The notes under the pieces: model-generated
Databases searched by the model: none
What the model was told of the DNA's origin: nothing
Seen by the model: the letters and a program-made list of their open reading frames with translations, nothing else
In this document: piece by piece, positions 43,505 to 52,353 of the stretch
How positions within the stretch are numbered: the first letter of the stretch is position 1
Layout: the number at the start of each line of letters is the position of its first letter
Translations under genes and position numbers: made by a program
Assembly: GCA_013297775.1 (NCBI GenBank)
Contig: JAAFIL010000006.1
Coordinates: 62,001 to 126,000 of the forward strand
DNA from: Bacteroidota bacterium
GTDB lineage: Bacteria; Bacteroidota; Bacteroidia; B-17B0; Aurantibacillaceae
DNA length: 64,000 nt
Reading direction: 5' to 3'

Positions 43505-44734
43505 TCAATTGGTAGATGTATTTGATACTAAGCCTTCGTTGTTCACTTTCAGCAAACCTCGCGTTTGTAATTCAAGGGATTTTAGAATTACTACTTCTGA
43601 ATCAAAACCAAAGAGTCGGTTTGTTACTGCTTCTCTGGTTTGAATTAAAATTTTCTTTTTATACTCTTTTCCATAAGATGCCTTTTCCAATTTTTCAATG
43701 GCATCTTCAATTGTTTCGTGCTCTCCTTGAATTTTTACAGGAACTGACATGCCGTCGAAATGATCTTTTAAAAACCCGTCAATCCCAACATTTCTTTGAA
43801 CAGGAAAAGCATTGATGTTTTGTAAAATGGCTAGTTCCTTCTCCGTTTTTTCTTGATACTCGTTTACTCCTTTGTTTAATAAGTTAGACTCGGATATTAT
43901 CATTTCTTCTAAATGCGAATTAGTAAGTAAGACAGCATCTCCAGACAGGTCAATTCCAATAAATTTTCTTTTTAAAGATTTTGCCGAAACGCAAGTTGTT
44001 CCGCTTCCGCAAAATGGATCAACTACCAAATTACCTTCGTTTGTAACGATATTTAAAATTTGATTTAGTAATAAAACTGGCTTTTGAGTTGGGTAGCCTG
44101 TTCGCTCTTTTGCTTTCGGATTTAAATATGGTATTTCCTAAACATCAGAAAGCAGCACTCCCTTCTTTTCCTTCCCGAAAATAACGTTTCCGTTTTCATC
44201 TTTCTTGTAAACAGATTTTCCATTTTCATCACGCGCTCTGTCTTGTAAAATTTGATCGAGATTTGTTGTTACTGAGTAATCCGTATAAATAGTATTGAAT
44301 TTAAAATCTTGTGTTTTAGAATAGAAGAAAATTACTTGATGTGCATTTAACAGTCCTTTTTTTGCATTAGACCATCTTTTGTATGACCAAATAATTTCGC
44401 TTTGAAAATTCTCACGCCCAAAAATCTTATCCATCACAACTCTAATATGGTGCGATGCTGTTTTGTCGCAGTGTAGAAATACACTTCCAGTATTTTTTAA
44501 AACTCTCTTTGATTGCTCTAAAACATTTTCTATGAGTGTCAAATACGATTCAGTAGAACTATACTTGTCATCAAATTCATAAGTTTTAGAATTATCTTTA
44601 TTGGTAAGACTATGTTTGCGTTGTGTGAAAAAAGGAGGGTCAAAGTAAATCAAATCAACTTTATTAGCTTCAATTTCTCTCAGTTTTTCAACACAATTTC
44701 CGTGATAGATTTTATTAGTTTCCATTTTACTCAC
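43505..44734 (-). pseudogene. DNA (adenine/cytosine-N) methyltransferase, interrupted by one amber codon
   Basis: Two open parts in one frame: 44734-44138 and 44029-43505. The first has motif IV, LIYFDPPFFTQRKHSL, and an SFL-type FLHCDKTASHHIRV strand. It stops at TAG (44140-44138) just where family members continue; translation past the TAG reads EIPYLNPKAKERTGYPTQKP, then VVDPFCGSGTTCVSAKSL with motif I (SAM site). A TGG-to-TAG change (Trp lost after LLSDV) explains it. Motif order IV before I marks a beta-class amino-methyltransferase. Other genes here end naturally in TAG (ribBA, the LytTR regulator), so TAG is a true stop. No cognate nuclease is adjacent. Confidence 0.9.
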
Positions 44735-45000
44735 GATTTCTTCATTTTTTTAGTGGTATTCGTGATTTTCAATTCGGGGATTCTTTCGTCGGCAATCTGT
44801 GTTAAAATAGCTTTTAAGTCAACTCCTGAATACGCTTTTAAGTATAGCCAAGCTTCGTCTCCGGCATAATATTCTCCTTCTACATCTCGATAAAGTGTTT
44901 TTAACGTTTCTTGAATTTTTATTGCTTGGTCGCGTTGAGGATAATAAAACATTATCCAATACTTAGGTTTATTTTTTTGACACTCATCCCCAACGCACAC
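44731..45000 (-). CDS. Small protein upstream of methyltransferase, possibly frameshifted start
   Basis: 89 residues if started at GTG 45000; overlaps the methyltransferase start by 4 nt (ATGA). The protein after residue 10 (PKYWIMFYYPQRDQAIKIQE, YYAGDEAWLYLKAYSGVDLK) looks like a genuine small alpha/beta protein of unknown family. The first ten residues look unnatural. An ATG at 44987, 15 nt behind a TAGTTTG promoter-like box, opens MSVKK in another frame and meets this frame at a seven-A run (44978-44972). With eight A it would read MSVKKNKPKYW. Frameshift by homopolymer change, phase variation or base-calling error are all possible. Confidence 0.5.
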   Translation of the reverse strand: MCVGDECQKNKPKYWIMFYYPQRDQAIKIQETLKTLYRDVEGEYYAGDEAWLYLKAYSGVDLKAILTQIADERIPELKITNTTKKMKKS

Positions 45001-45013
45001 AAACTACACTGCA

Positions 45014-47011
45014 TTAATAACAAATAAACGGATACTCTTTATTTGGAATTAAAGGTTCAATATCAAAGAAATCATTCAAAACCGACTCGGAGGTGCAATA
45101 CGCCCCTTCTACCCAAGCTTGGTCGTTCGAGTAGGCCTCGCCCACAATAAAAATATTAGCATCGGCTCCCTTTACCAATTGCGATGGCTTGCGAATGTTA
45201 CGTTGCACATCGCCTATGTCGTAATGTGCAGCCCAGGCATGGTACCCCGCATTAAACGGTGGCAACGACCAATCCATGTAGCGCGACTCTAATGGTGCTG
45301 GCACTTTATCGTAACTGGCCCCTACACCAAAATGAATTTCGGCCAATTGTTTGCGTAACATTTTCACCATGCGGTCGGGCACTAAACGTGGCCCTTCGAG
45401 TGTTTGCGTATCATCGCTAATGGGTACCTTCCGTTGTTGATTGGGTTCTAATTCTAACTCGCGCCAAAATGTTGTAAAAGTTTCATCGTCGTAACTAGCT
45501 AACAAACCATAAATAGGTTTAGCGGCTTTGCCTGTGGCATTGTTACCAAAATAAACCACCATGCGCACGGGCATATCGGTAATGCTTGGTCCAATTGTAT
45601 TTAACTCCGATGCAGCTATTAACTGTTTTTGTTGTTTAGGCGTTAACTTGGTTCTAATACACTTGTTAACTGCCGCAACCAACTCTTTAGAGTTTGTAAA
45701 CGTTGCGTACATTAGTTTTTCATTCTTCGCAATGGCGGCTATGTATTTATCGGGATAGCCTTCATTTTTTAATTGCGTTAATACTTGGGGCGTAATTTCG
45801 TAACTCACCAATTGCGGTTTATACTTAGCTTTTGTTAGCCACCACGGCTCGTTAAAAAACATACCTACTTTATACGACGGCTGCATCACCGTTGCTTCGC
45901 GGTATAGCTTTACCTTCTCGTGATTTAAAACATCTTCGTTGCCATGTGCCTTAAATGCGGTGGCTTGAGCTACCAAATCAATGGCATAACGCGGCATAGC
46001 CAACCAAGCGGCATTGGTTACGCGGCTGCCAGCCTCTGTCCACGGGGTTTTGCGATCGGCAAAGGTATAATGTACCCCATCGGCCTTGTTTAAAATCGAA
46101 TGTAAACGGGTGTTAGGGTAATACTTAAAATCAATTCCATTTTCTTTTGCCAATTGAACAATGGCATTAAATAGAGCTTCAAACATGCTCGAATAGCCTT
46201 GTGTTAAGGTGTAATAATGATTCCCCGGTGTAAATTCATTATTGGCTTGCAAGGCTACCGCTGCATTCCAATTAATCACATTAGAGGTGTAACCATTGCC
46301 ATCTGAGGTGTAATCGTAACCTTCAGAGCCTAATTGATCGTTCATTAAATCCCAATATCCAATGTCTTTAAATTTATCGCCCTTTTGAAATACCGATGTT
46401 TTTGGTAATTTTTTGGTGATGACCCCATTGTTATAAAACGCATTCCACTCTTTGCGCGTACTAGGCAATTCTTTTTGTGTACCAGCTAATGCTTCCACTT
46501 TAGAAAAGCCGTTGTAAGGCGATTGGGCAGCACCTTTGGGATGAATAAAATAAGGCACTCTATTTTTTGGCGAAATAGAGTTCAAATAAATATTTTTAGT
46601 GCGCAAATAAAACAACGTGTTATTCGATTCGTTAAAAGGTACGGTGTATTTATCCAAATCTAACTTAGAAATAACAGTTGTTACCAAGCGGTGGCCAGGT
46701 ACATTGCCTGCGTTGGGATTGGGGTATTGCTTACTTGGATTGGTATCCCACCGCGAATACCTCATGCCGCCTACTTCTAAATACGATTGTGATTTATCAT
46801 TCTTATAATGCCAAGTGCAAACCCTTGCCCCAGCAGCGCGCGTGCCTTTATGTTCAGGCGAAAAATTATAATTTCCCCAATCGTAAAGTTCTAAAACATC
46901 GCCTGCTTGCATAGGCGACTGACCTTTGCGTGTTTTGCCCTGAAGCAATCGCCAAGCGGTATAAAGCCCCGCTGCACCAGCTCCAAAAATACTATACGTT
47001 TTTGTTTTCAT
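45014..47011 (-). CDS. L-amino-acid-oxidase-like FAD amine oxidase
   Basis: 665 residues, no signal peptide. The FAD-binding motif SIFGAGAAGLYTAWRLL is at the N-terminus; YLEVGGMRYSRW is the GGMR motif of L-amino-acid oxidases and tryptophan monooxygenases; IFIVGEAYSNDQAWVEGAYC is the C-terminal flavin-contact motif. It should convert an amine or amino acid to the imine and 2-oxo acid with peroxide, or act as a monooxygenase. It is longer than simple LAAOs because of inserts around residues 150-260. A thiamine-diphosphate decarboxylase lies 120 nt upstream on the same strand, suggesting that the 2-oxo acid is decarboxylated. Substrate unknown. Confidence 0.85.
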   Translation of the reverse strand: MKTKTYSIFGAGAAGLYTAWRLLQGKTRKGQSPMQAGDVLELYDWGNYNFSPEHKGTRAAGARVCTWHYKNDKSQSYLEVGGMRYSRWDTNPSKQYPNPNAGNVPGHRLVTTVISKLDLDKYTVPFNESNNTLFYLRTKNIYLNSISPKNRVPYFIHPKGAAQSPYNGFSKVEALAGTQKELPSTRKEWNAFYNNGVITKKLPKTSVFQKGDKFKDIGYWDLMNDQLGSEGYDYTSDGNGYTSNVINWNAAVALQANNEFTPGNHYYTLTQGYSSMFEALFNAIVQLAKENGIDFKYYPNTRLHSILNKADGVHYTFADRKTPWTEAGSRVTNAAWLAMPRYAIDLVAQATAFKAHGNEDVLNHEKVKLYREATVMQPSYKVGMFFNEPWWLTKAKYKPQLVSYEITPQVLTQLKNEGYPDKYIAAIAKNEKLMYATFTNSKELVAAVNKCIRTKLTPKQQKQLIAASELNTIGPSITDMPVRMVVYFGNNATGKAAKPIYGLLASYDDETFTTFWRELELEPNQQRKVPISDDTQTLEGPRLVPDRMVKMLRKQLAEIHFGVGASYDKVPAPLESRYMDWSLPPFNAGYHAWAAHYDIGDVQRNIRKPSQLVKGADANIFIVGEAYSNDQAWVEGAYCTSESVLNDFFDIEPLIPNKEYPFICY

Positions 47012-47131
47012 AAGTAAATATTTATTATTTTTTAATTGCTTTGTAAAGTAGCCAACACTTTCATTCGTGTTTGGATACTTTTGCTCGTGGCTATTTCATG
47101 TTATTCATTTATAAATGTGAAAGGCATTCCT

Positions 47132-48847
47132 CTATTCGCTACCCAAGCGATACATTTGTTGTGGCAATACTTTTTCGGGCATCACCACTTCAACCAAAAC
47201 AGGTTTATCTTTTATATCTTTAATTTCTTTCAATGCTTTATTGAGTTCGCTTACGGCTGTTACGCGTATGCCATGCGCCCCAAAGGCTTTGGCTAATGCC
47301 ATGTAATCCCATTTCGGTAAAATATCAAACGTATCGAACTTATTTTGTGGCCCTGGATTAAATGCGGCCATGTTAACATATACTTGTTCAATGGCATATA
47401 CGCCGTTACTCATTACAAAAATAACAGCATTCAATTTATTTCGTGCTAAAGTAGATAAGGATTGACAAACCATCATAAAACCACCATCGCCTGCAACAGT
47501 CCATGCGCGCTTACCACTGCCCAACTGTGCGCCCGATGCTGCGCCTGTTTCAAAGCCAATACATTGCCACGCTGCCGAAGAGATAAAACTATTTTTAGAT
47601 AAGCCATAAGCATTTGTTGCCACATACATAGCCGAACTTATACCGTAAGTCATCACAATATCTTTAAGCATGTTTTGGTCGGTCAAAAATTTCATGCTGT
47701 GTTGGAAAAAGCGATTGAACGTTAACACTTCGGGTTGGTTATTGTATTTCGGATCCGAATTAGAAATCCAAGGTTCAGGATAAACGGGCTGCTTAGGTGC
47801 TTTTGTTTTTAGTGGATAGGTTTTCGATAACTTGAATCGTTTCAACAAAGCCTCCATAAAATCTTGTAAAGTAATGCCTTCATATTTAAAGTAACCCACG
47901 CGGGTGGCGTCAACAGTAGATAAGACCATGTTGGCGTATTTATTTTCGATAAACCATAAATAATCGTCGGTAATGATGGTGCCTAAAGTAATCACACAAT
48001 CAGCTTCTTGCACCACGTTTAATACCGAAGGGATAGATGCTTGATCAGAATACGTTCCAATAAATTTATCGCCTTTTTCGGTTAAAACTGATTTACCTAA
48101 AGAAGTAGTGGTGTAAAGTATGCCACTCTCATCAACTATTTTTTGCAGTAAATCTGATAACCCAAAACGCAATACTTCTACGCCTGCAAAAATAAGTGGT
48201 TTTTTAGCGGCTGTAATTTGCGACCAAGCGGCTTCAACTGCATTGTGTAAAGCCAAAGGCTCGCTTTTTAAAACCTTAGCTTTAAGCGCAATGGCAGAGG
48301 GTTTAGGGCAAGTTTCGCCCCACACTTCTTTGTAACATTCAATATATACAGGGCGTTTATACGTTAGTGCTGCAATAAGTAATTGATCTATTTTTTCGGC
48401 AGCTCCTTCGGCGGTACTTAAGGTTTCGGAACCTACCGTTACGTTTTTAAAAATACTTTGATCGGCTTTTAAATTACCAGTAGAATGATGGTACAATACA
48501 TCGTACATGTTGGTAATGTTACGTGCATCGGCACCAGGTGTAGCACTAATCACCACAACCGGACTGCGCTCTACATAAGCCCCAGCAATGGCATTGAGCG
48601 CGCTAAACGTGCTTACACCATATTGTAACGAAACCGCCGCTAACCCTCGTGTGCGTGCATAAGCATCGGCTGCATACGCGGCATCTAATTCGTTAACTGC
48701 ACCAATGGTGTTAATGCCCTTAAAATTTTCTAAGGCTTGCGTGAAGTGTTTGACATAATCGCCTGGTATTTGAAATACATCGGTAACGTTAAGTTGCTTT
48801 AATCGGGTTAATAAATAATCGGCAACGGTGAAGGGTGTTGAAGCCAT
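47132..48847 (-). CDS. Thiamine-diphosphate 2-oxo-acid decarboxylase
   Basis: 571 residues, the size of pyruvate/indolepyruvate/phenylpyruvate decarboxylases. Catalytic Glu is in GAVNELDAAYAADAYAR; the middle domain has ITLGTIITDDYLWF; the cofactor motif is VAGDGGFMMVCQSL with the Asn in VMSNGVYAIEQ about 27 residues later. VYHHSTG-type histidines appear as VLYHHSTG, the HH pair expected in decarboxylases of this group rather than acetolactate synthases. It would turn a 2-oxo acid into an aldehyde and CO2. Placed directly upstream of an amino-acid oxidase, it suggests an amino acid to aldehyde route. Side-chain specificity is not readable. Confidence 0.88.
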   Translation of the reverse strand: MASTPFTVADYLLTRLKQLNVTDVFQIPGDYVKHFTQALENFKGINTIGAVNELDAAYAADAYARTRGLAAVSLQYGVSTFSALNAIAGAYVERSPVVVISATPGADARNITNMYDVLYHHSTGNLKADQSIFKNVTVGSETLSTAEGAAEKIDQLLIAALTYKRPVYIECYKEVWGETCPKPSAIALKAKVLKSEPLALHNAVEAAWSQITAAKKPLIFAGVEVLRFGLSDLLQKIVDESGILYTTTSLGKSVLTEKGDKFIGTYSDQASIPSVLNVVQEADCVITLGTIITDDYLWFIENKYANMVLSTVDATRVGYFKYEGITLQDFMEALLKRFKLSKTYPLKTKAPKQPVYPEPWISNSDPKYNNQPEVLTFNRFFQHSMKFLTDQNMLKDIVMTYGISSAMYVATNAYGLSKNSFISSAAWQCIGFETGAASGAQLGSGKRAWTVAGDGGFMMVCQSLSTLARNKLNAVIFVMSNGVYAIEQVYVNMAAFNPGPQNKFDTFDILPKWDYMALAKAFGAHGIRVTAVSELNKALKEIKDIKDKPVLVEVVMPEKVLPQQMYRLGSE

Positions 48848-49026
48848 AGTTTTGATTTTAGTGGATGGATTTGAATTGTGTTGAGTTTTGTTGAGTGCTA
48901 CTAATCTTTAATCGTCTTTAATCATCAAAAGTTTATTGCTTTCTCTTAAAGAAAAAATAGCTTCTTCTACACAATTAAAAACGGCTGTAACGTGTTCAAT
49001 AAATGGGTTGAACGGTTTTAAAACAA

Positions 49027-49085
49027 TTAACAACACCTTTTTGAATTTATAGCTTTGATTCTAATTTAAAAAAAGGTGTTGTTAA
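49027..49085. promoter_or_regulatory. Perfect 16-bp inverted repeat between decarboxylase and small gene
   Basis: TTAACAACACCTTTTT (49027-49042) and AAAAAGGTGTTGTTAA (49070-49085) are exact complements, with a 27-nt loop. It lies 30 bases downstream of the 138-residue gene and 180 bases before the decarboxylase start. The weak U-run on the minus strand makes it a possible terminator or attenuator; an operator is the alternative. Confidence 0.55.
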
Positions 49086-49115
49086 AGCCTAACCAATTAT
49101 TGAGTTGGTGGTTAT

Positions 49116-49532
49116 TTATTGACCACTACTGCACATAGCATCCCAAGTTGTCCAAAAATGTGCATTTGAACCGCCAATTATTGGATACTCGTCGGCTACA
49201 ATACCAACCATAGATGCGCAATTGCTATTGCATCCAATTTGTGTCATGCTACCAGGTTGTGGTGGAATATTTACTTGGTGAGGTGGGTTTGTAGAGAAAC
49301 TAGTTTGCTCTACCACTAATTCAAATAAACCCGATAGGTTGGGTGTTTGAATAACTTTAGTTGGATTGTCGTGAGTAATTGAATCGGACCAATTGCCTTG
49401 CGAAAAAGTAACCGACCAACCCTTAACCGCTTCTGCGGTTTTGTTTTGCGGCGAAAGATAAACCCAAAATTGAGCACCGCCTCCTAAATTTAAACCTTTG
49501 CCAGTATTTGGCGTTCCTAGTGTGTTTCCCAT
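49116..49532 (-). CDS. Small protein of unknown function in oxidase cluster (138 aa)
   Basis: 138 residues, no signal peptide. Gly-, Ser- and Asn-rich and probably beta-structured: GGGAQFWVYLSPQNK, VKGWSVTFSQGNWSDSI, LSGLFELVVEQTSF. The C-terminal third has three Cys and several aromatic residues (MTQIGCNSNCASMVGI, AHFWTTWDAMCSSGQ). I do not recognise a family. It is the second gene of a minus-strand row: DUF1842-like protein, this protein, decarboxylase, oxidase. Possible roles include a carrier, lectin-like or substrate protein for the oxidase pair, but there is no direct evidence. Confidence 0.65.
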   Translation of the reverse strand: MGNTLGTPNTGKGLNLGGGAQFWVYLSPQNKTAEAVKGWSVTFSQGNWSDSITHDNPTKVIQTPNLSGLFELVVEQTSFSTNPPHQVNIPPQPGSMTQIGCNSNCASMVGIVADEYPIIGGSNAHFWTTWDAMCSSGQ

Positions 49533-49660
49533 TATAGTGTATTATTTTTTTTAGTCCCTACTCTATTGGCTTTTCGGGTTACGCCCCGCTTTAACTGTGC
49601 GGTCAGTTGAATTATTACTTTGAAAATTTTACTATCAACCCGTATGTGCATTTAGTGAGG

Positions 49661-50086
49661 TTAATACCTTTGAACAGGCACAAATTCTATTTTATTTGAA
49701 CCAAAACTAAACCGACCTTTGCCACTCCAACTGTTATCTACTAATAACTCGGCCGAAAACTTCACTTTTTTAAGCACCTTATCTTTATATTTTTGTGCCT
49801 TTAAATAAACCCCTTCTAATGCAATCTTTTGGGTTAAACTCGTTTTCAATCCATCATCTACAATGCGGCCTTTTAACCCTTTGATGACAATATCTCCATC
49901 ACTCGACGGATGAATATGTGTAATATTGATAACCCCACTCACAGTTTTATCTTTAGGTTCAATAACCAACGAAAAGTGCATAATGGGTTCTATTAAATGA
50001 TTCGCATTTCCTAAAATCCCATTCACCACGTAGGCTTGCGTATTCACTTTGTTGACCTCTACTATTTCTTTAGGTTTTAAATCCAT
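49661..50086 (-). CDS. DUF1842-like small beta protein (141 aa)
   Basis: 141 residues without signal peptide. The pattern QAYVVNGILGNANHLIEPIM, HFSLVIEPKDKTVSGVINIT then HIHPSSDGDIVIKGLKGRIV resembles DUF1842 proteins, small beta-barrel-like proteins of unknown function; the match is by eye. The second half (KVKFSAELLVDNSWSGKGRF, SFGSNKIEFVPVQRY) repeats short strands. It is the first gene of the minus-strand cluster and is divergent from the lipoprotein operon, with 217 nt between starts holding both promoters. Confidence 0.6.
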   Translation of the reverse strand: MDLKPKEIVEVNKVNTQAYVVNGILGNANHLIEPIMHFSLVIEPKDKTVSGVINITHIHPSSDGDIVIKGLKGRIVDDGLKTSLTQKIALEGVYLKAQKYKDKVLKKVKFSAELLVDNSWSGKGRFSFGSNKIEFVPVQRY

Positions 50087-50269
50087 GATATGTTTACTAA
50101 CAATTATAATTATTTCATCAAAACTAAGTATCGTAAAAGTGATAAATACACATAGAAATATTCAAATCTCGAACTAGGTGTTTTTACTATGTTATTTTAA
50201 GATATAGGTATAAATACCTGTTTTTTAATAAATGTAGGTTTGTTTGAAACAGAAATACGATTTCTTAAC

Positions 50270-50277
50270 TATGTTTG
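50270..50277 (+). promoter_or_regulatory. -7 element (TATGTTTG) of lipoprotein/sensor operon
   Basis: Perfect TAnnTTTG match, 26 nt before the ATG at 50304. Confidence 0.5.
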
Positions 50278-50303
50278 CATCTTAAAAATAAAATCCTCTA
50301 ATT

Positions 50304-50882
50304 ATGAAAAAAATTGTTTTAAAAAGTATCCTAATCGCCAGTTTGTTTGGTGCTTGGTCTTGCAGTAACTCTAACCAACAAGCTTCGGCCGAAGTAAAAA
50401 CAGACAGTACAGCAGTTGCAACTACTAAGGGCGAACCTCAATATTGTAATATTGATCATTACACGCCTTTAGATACAGCTATTCAACACACTAAAAATTA
50501 TGCTTGTTATCTTAAAAAATTAAACGCAAGTAATTGTGGTGTTAAAATTGATGAAACCAAAGCATTTTTGGTTAGTAAATGCGATTTATTGTCGGTGCTT
50601 GGCATCCCAGTTGCCACAGATTCGCAATTTGGTCACGTGCGTGTTTATTTTGGGTTAACTAGCTTTAACACGCCTAAATTATACCTCACACCCGTTGTTG
50701 GTGCCGACCCTGCTGCGGGTATTGCTGGTAGAGATACCATCTTAGTAGGCCCAACTGGTAGTGGTTTACCTGCTCGGTATGTGTTAGACTTAAACTTCCC
50801 TTGCCCAAACTTATGCGATCCGCGTAGTCCTTTATATACTGTTTGTGATGCCCTTTCGGCTGAAACACCAGCTAAAAAATAA
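50304..50882 (+). CDS. Lipoprotein of unknown function
   Basis: 192 residues. Signal peptide with lipobox ending GAWSC (Cys20), then a Ser/Gln/Ala-rich linker. The mature part has several Cys (YCNIDHYTPLD, NYACYLKKLNASNCGV, FPCPNLC, YTVCDA), suggesting disulfides, and a central beta-rich segment (HVRVYFGLTSFNTPKLYLTP). I do not recognise the family. Its stop shares a base with the start of the next gene (TAATG), so it is the first gene of a four-gene signalling operon and could be the extracytoplasmic sensor or a target protein. Confidence 0.75.
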   Translation: MKKIVLKSILIASLFGAWSCSNSNQQASAEVKTDSTAVATTKGEPQYCNIDHYTPLDTAIQHTKNYACYLKKLNASNCGVKIDETKAFLVSKCDLLSVLGIPVATDSQFGHVRVYFGLTSFNTPKLYLTPVVGADPAAGIAGRDTILVGPTGSGLPARYVLDLNFPCPNLCDPRSPLYTVCDALSAETPAKK

Positions 50883-51547
50883 TGTTACCCACTTACATCA
50901 AATACATACTAGTAGGCTCACACCTGCCCATTTTTGCGGTGTGTGCCTATACGGTATTTATTTTTAATTCTCTTCCCCGTTTATTTAAGGTATTCTCCAT
51001 TTTCATTTTCTTTTCGAGTTTAATACAACTGATTAGTTTAATACTGGCTTTATTGAAACAAAATAACCATCCATTATTACACATCTATGCGCCACTTGGC
51101 TGCATATCACTCATTTGGTTTTATAAGCATATTTTAGAAGGTTTTGCCAATAAAAATGTTTTCATCTTTTCAAGCATTTTATTTTTAGTTTACTCGCTAA
51201 TTAATACCCTTTATTTTCAAAAAATAACCAGTTATAATTCTAATGCGTTAACCGTTGAGTCGGTCATTGTTATTACTCTATCCATTTCTACTTATGGGTT
51301 TTTACTAAATACCATTGTGAGAAAAGATCAAAGTTTAATTAGTAGTTTAAACTGGATTAACTCTGGCATTTTTATTTATTACACATCTAGTTTATTATTA
51401 TTTTATTTTGGAAGCAAAATTCTTTCTATAAGTTTTCCTAGAGAATATAGTTTATATAGTTGGGTTTTACATGCGTTTTTCTCGGTAATTATGTATGTTT
51501 GCTTTTTTATAGGACTATGGAAACGCCCGAAAATATTAGCTTCATAA
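50882..51547 (+). CDS. Seven-helix membrane protein, sensor partner
   Basis: 221 residues with about seven hydrophobic helices (for example KVFSIFIFFSSLIQLISLIL, NVFIFSSILFLVYSLINTLY, SGIFIYYTSSLLLFYFGSKI, AFFSVIMYVCFFIGLW) and short polar loops. The layout resembles 7TM receptor modules placed before histidine kinases in Bacteroidota. It starts at ATG 50882, overlapping the lipoprotein stop by one base, and overlaps the kinase start by 31 nt. I infer that it and the kinase form a split receptor. The ligand is unknown. Confidence 0.72.
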   Translation: MLPTYIKYILVGSHLPIFAVCAYTVFIFNSLPRLFKVFSIFIFFSSLIQLISLILALLKQNNHPLLHIYAPLGCISLIWFYKHILEGFANKNVFIFSSILFLVYSLINTLYFQKITSYNSNALTVESVIVITLSISTYGFLLNTIVRKDQSLISSLNWINSGIFIYYTSSLLLFYFGSKILSISFPREYSLYSWVLHAFFSVIMYVCFFIGLWKRPKILAS

Positions 51548-52299
51548 GCACACTTTTACCTTTTATTTTGGTGGTTTTTGTAATTGCCGTCGGGGTTGTT
51601 TTATTAAGTCAACAGTTTAGACAAAACCTTTATCGCCAAAAGTTAGAGCAAGAGAAATTAAAGACAACGCATCAAATAGAATTATTACGCTCTAGTATTC
51701 AAGTACAAGAAGATGAGCGCAAACGAATTGCACGCGATTTACATGACGAGTTGGGAGCGGTGCTTTCGATACTGCGCATGCATATTGTGCAATTAGAGCA
51801 AAAACATACTTCGGAACTTAGCCTTAATGAAAATTTAACGAAAGTGCGTAGCCTTGCCGAAAATGCAATTGCCAACATGCGGCGCATAAGTTACGAGTTA
51901 ATGCCTCCCGAATTAGAAACGTTTGGGTTAACAAAATCGTTAGAGGCTTTGGTAAGACAAATGGAGCAGTCGAGTAACATGAATGTTAACTTTGAATCGG
52001 ATGGTGAATTAGATGACTTAGATTGGCCGGTAAAGCTGGCCATTTACCGAGTTTGTATGGAGTTGTTGAACAATAGTATTAAGCACGCCCAAGCTCATAC
52101 TTTAACCTTACTCTTTAAACGCCAATTACATGAAGTCAATTTTTCGTATCAAGATGATGGAATTGGATTAAACGAAAACTCGACCGTGGGCATTGGTTTA
52201 AAAAGTATGGAAGGACGCATACAAGCATTAGGAGGATTGTTTACCTTTGGCAATGCGGAACCTAAAGGCTTTAGAGCTAATATAAGTATTCGTGTTTAA
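51517..52299 (+). CDS. NarL/DesK-type sensor histidine kinase
   Basis: 260 residues from the ATG at 51517; the frame extends to 51460 but that part lies inside the 7TM gene. One membrane helix (residues 10-31, LLPFILVVFVIAVGVVLLS) is followed by a coiled coil and a HisKA_3 domain: EDERKRIARDLHDELGAVLS with phospho-acceptor His76, then a HATPase with MELLNNSIKHAQAH and a YQDDGIGL D-box. It has no sensor domain of its own, so sensing must come from the overlapping 7TM protein or the lipoprotein. It pairs with the LuxR-type regulator 54 nt downstream. Confidence 0.88.
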   Translation: METPENISFISTLLPFILVVFVIAVGVVLLSQQFRQNLYRQKLEQEKLKTTHQIELLRSSIQVQEDERKRIARDLHDELGAVLSILRMHIVQLEQKHTSELSLNENLTKVRSLAENAIANMRRISYELMPPELETFGLTKSLEALVRQMEQSSNMNVNFESDGELDDLDWPVKLAIYRVCMELLNNSIKHAQAHTLTLLFKRQLHEVNFSYQDDGIGLNENSTVGIGLKSMEGRIQALGGLFTFGNAEPKGFRANISIRV

Positions 52300-52353
52300 G
52301 TTAAATAACGGGTTGTTTACGAATTAATACATGTACCATTAAGCTCAAGTAAA

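Noticed and set aside
43505-44734. Reassignment of TAG or TAA to sense codons in this organism
   Set aside because: Healthy genes in the window end in TAG (ribBA at 18474, LytTR regulator at 4413) and many end in TAA; the interruptions are limited to two accessory genes.
49533-49660. Possible degenerate type-2 repeat end (TTCGGGTTACGCCCCGCTTTA)
   Set aside because: Only about 30 bases resemble the GTCGGGCTATCCGCTTTA end; no second arm or tag is nearby, so it may be chance.
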